From Candidatus Tectimicrobiota bacterium (GTDB lineage Bacteria > JACPSX01): DNA of 6,259 nt. Below the pieces are notes generated by a model. The model saw nothing but the letters and a program-made list of their open reading frames with translations, searched no databases and was not told where the DNA came from. Shown piece after piece: positions 6,180-6,259 of this stretch. Each line of letters starts with the position of its first letter. The stretch's first letter is position 1. The stretch covers positions 1 to 6,259 of the forward strand of contig JACPSX010000068.1 in the NCBI GenBank assembly GCA_016193065.1, read 5' to 3'. The position numbers were made by a program, and so were the translations under genes.

Positions 6180-6259
6180 TGTCAACGGTACACCTCCTCC
6201 TGGCGATCCATTGTCACCAACCCGTCGGCAATTTCCCTGAAGTTTTCGAGAGGGCCTAC
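6179..6259 (+). CDS. GH57 4-alpha-glucanotransferase/alpha-amylase, N-terminus (partial)
   Basis: Only 27 residues are inside the window, but they start with MSTVHLLLAIHCHQPVGNF followed by PEVFERAY, the characteristic opening of the AmyA-type GH57 enzymes (4-alpha-glucanotransferases and alpha-amylases, as in Thermococcus), with HxHQPVGNF as GH57 region 1. These enzymes transfer or hydrolyse alpha-1,4-glucan chains. The ATG overlaps the TAA of the upstream GH57 frame (TAATG), and GGTGGGGGG (6166-6174) ends 4 bases before it, so it is probably the fourth gene of the operon and translationally coupled. It differs in subfamily from the preceding GH57 gene and is not a recent duplicate of it. 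Choice between transferase and hydrolase is not possible from this fragment. Confidence 0.8.
   Translation, partial: MSTVHLLLAIHCHQPVGNFPEVFERAY

Overview
The window is GC-rich DNA, probably from an environmental bacterium. A Desulfobacterota-like (deltaproteobacterial) source is a guess from the gene content and protein style. It holds one housekeeping gene on the minus strand and, divergently, a four-gene plus-strand cluster for carbohydrate and nucleotide-sugar metabolism. No CRISPR array, tRNA, rRNA, transposase or phage gene was seen.

Left part (1-1271): the C-terminal end of an unrecognised plus-strand gene runs into the end of mnmA, a tRNA 2-thiouridylase on the minus strand; the two stop codons lie 9 bases apart in a tail-to-tail overlap. 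mnmA starts at a TTG codon that is supported by a good ribosome binding site and an in-frame stop just upstream.

Intergenic part (1272-1699): about 430 bases between divergent genes. It contains a near-perfect palindrome (1346-1382) of a type I recall as a recurrent intergenic repeat, an imperfect inverted repeat, a plausible plus-strand intrinsic terminator (1473-1509) with no gene in front of it, and an exact consensus sigma-70 promoter (TTGACA, 17 bp, TATAAT) with a C8 run in its spacer.

Right part (1700-6259): the promoter drives what looks like one operon. Gene 1 is a GalT-like protein that resembles the DUF4921 family. Gene 2 is a canonical galactose-1-phosphate uridylyltransferase (galT). 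Gene 3 is a large GH57 glycoside hydrolase whose frame is broken near 5374-5385. Gene 4, cut by the window edge, is the N-terminus of a second GH57 enzyme of the 4-alpha-glucanotransferase/alpha-amylase type. galT and gene 3 overlap at ATGA, and genes 3 and 4 at TAATG, so translation is probably coupled. Two GalT-fold proteins beside two GH57 enzymes, with no galK or galE in view, suggest a link between alpha-glucan (glycogen-like) turnover and sugar-1-phosphate/nucleotide-sugar exchange; this is inference.

The most interesting points are the GH57 lesion, which looks like a deletion between short direct repeats removing a conserved GH57 segment; the tandem pair of divergent GalT paralogs; and the unexplained structured intergenic region.
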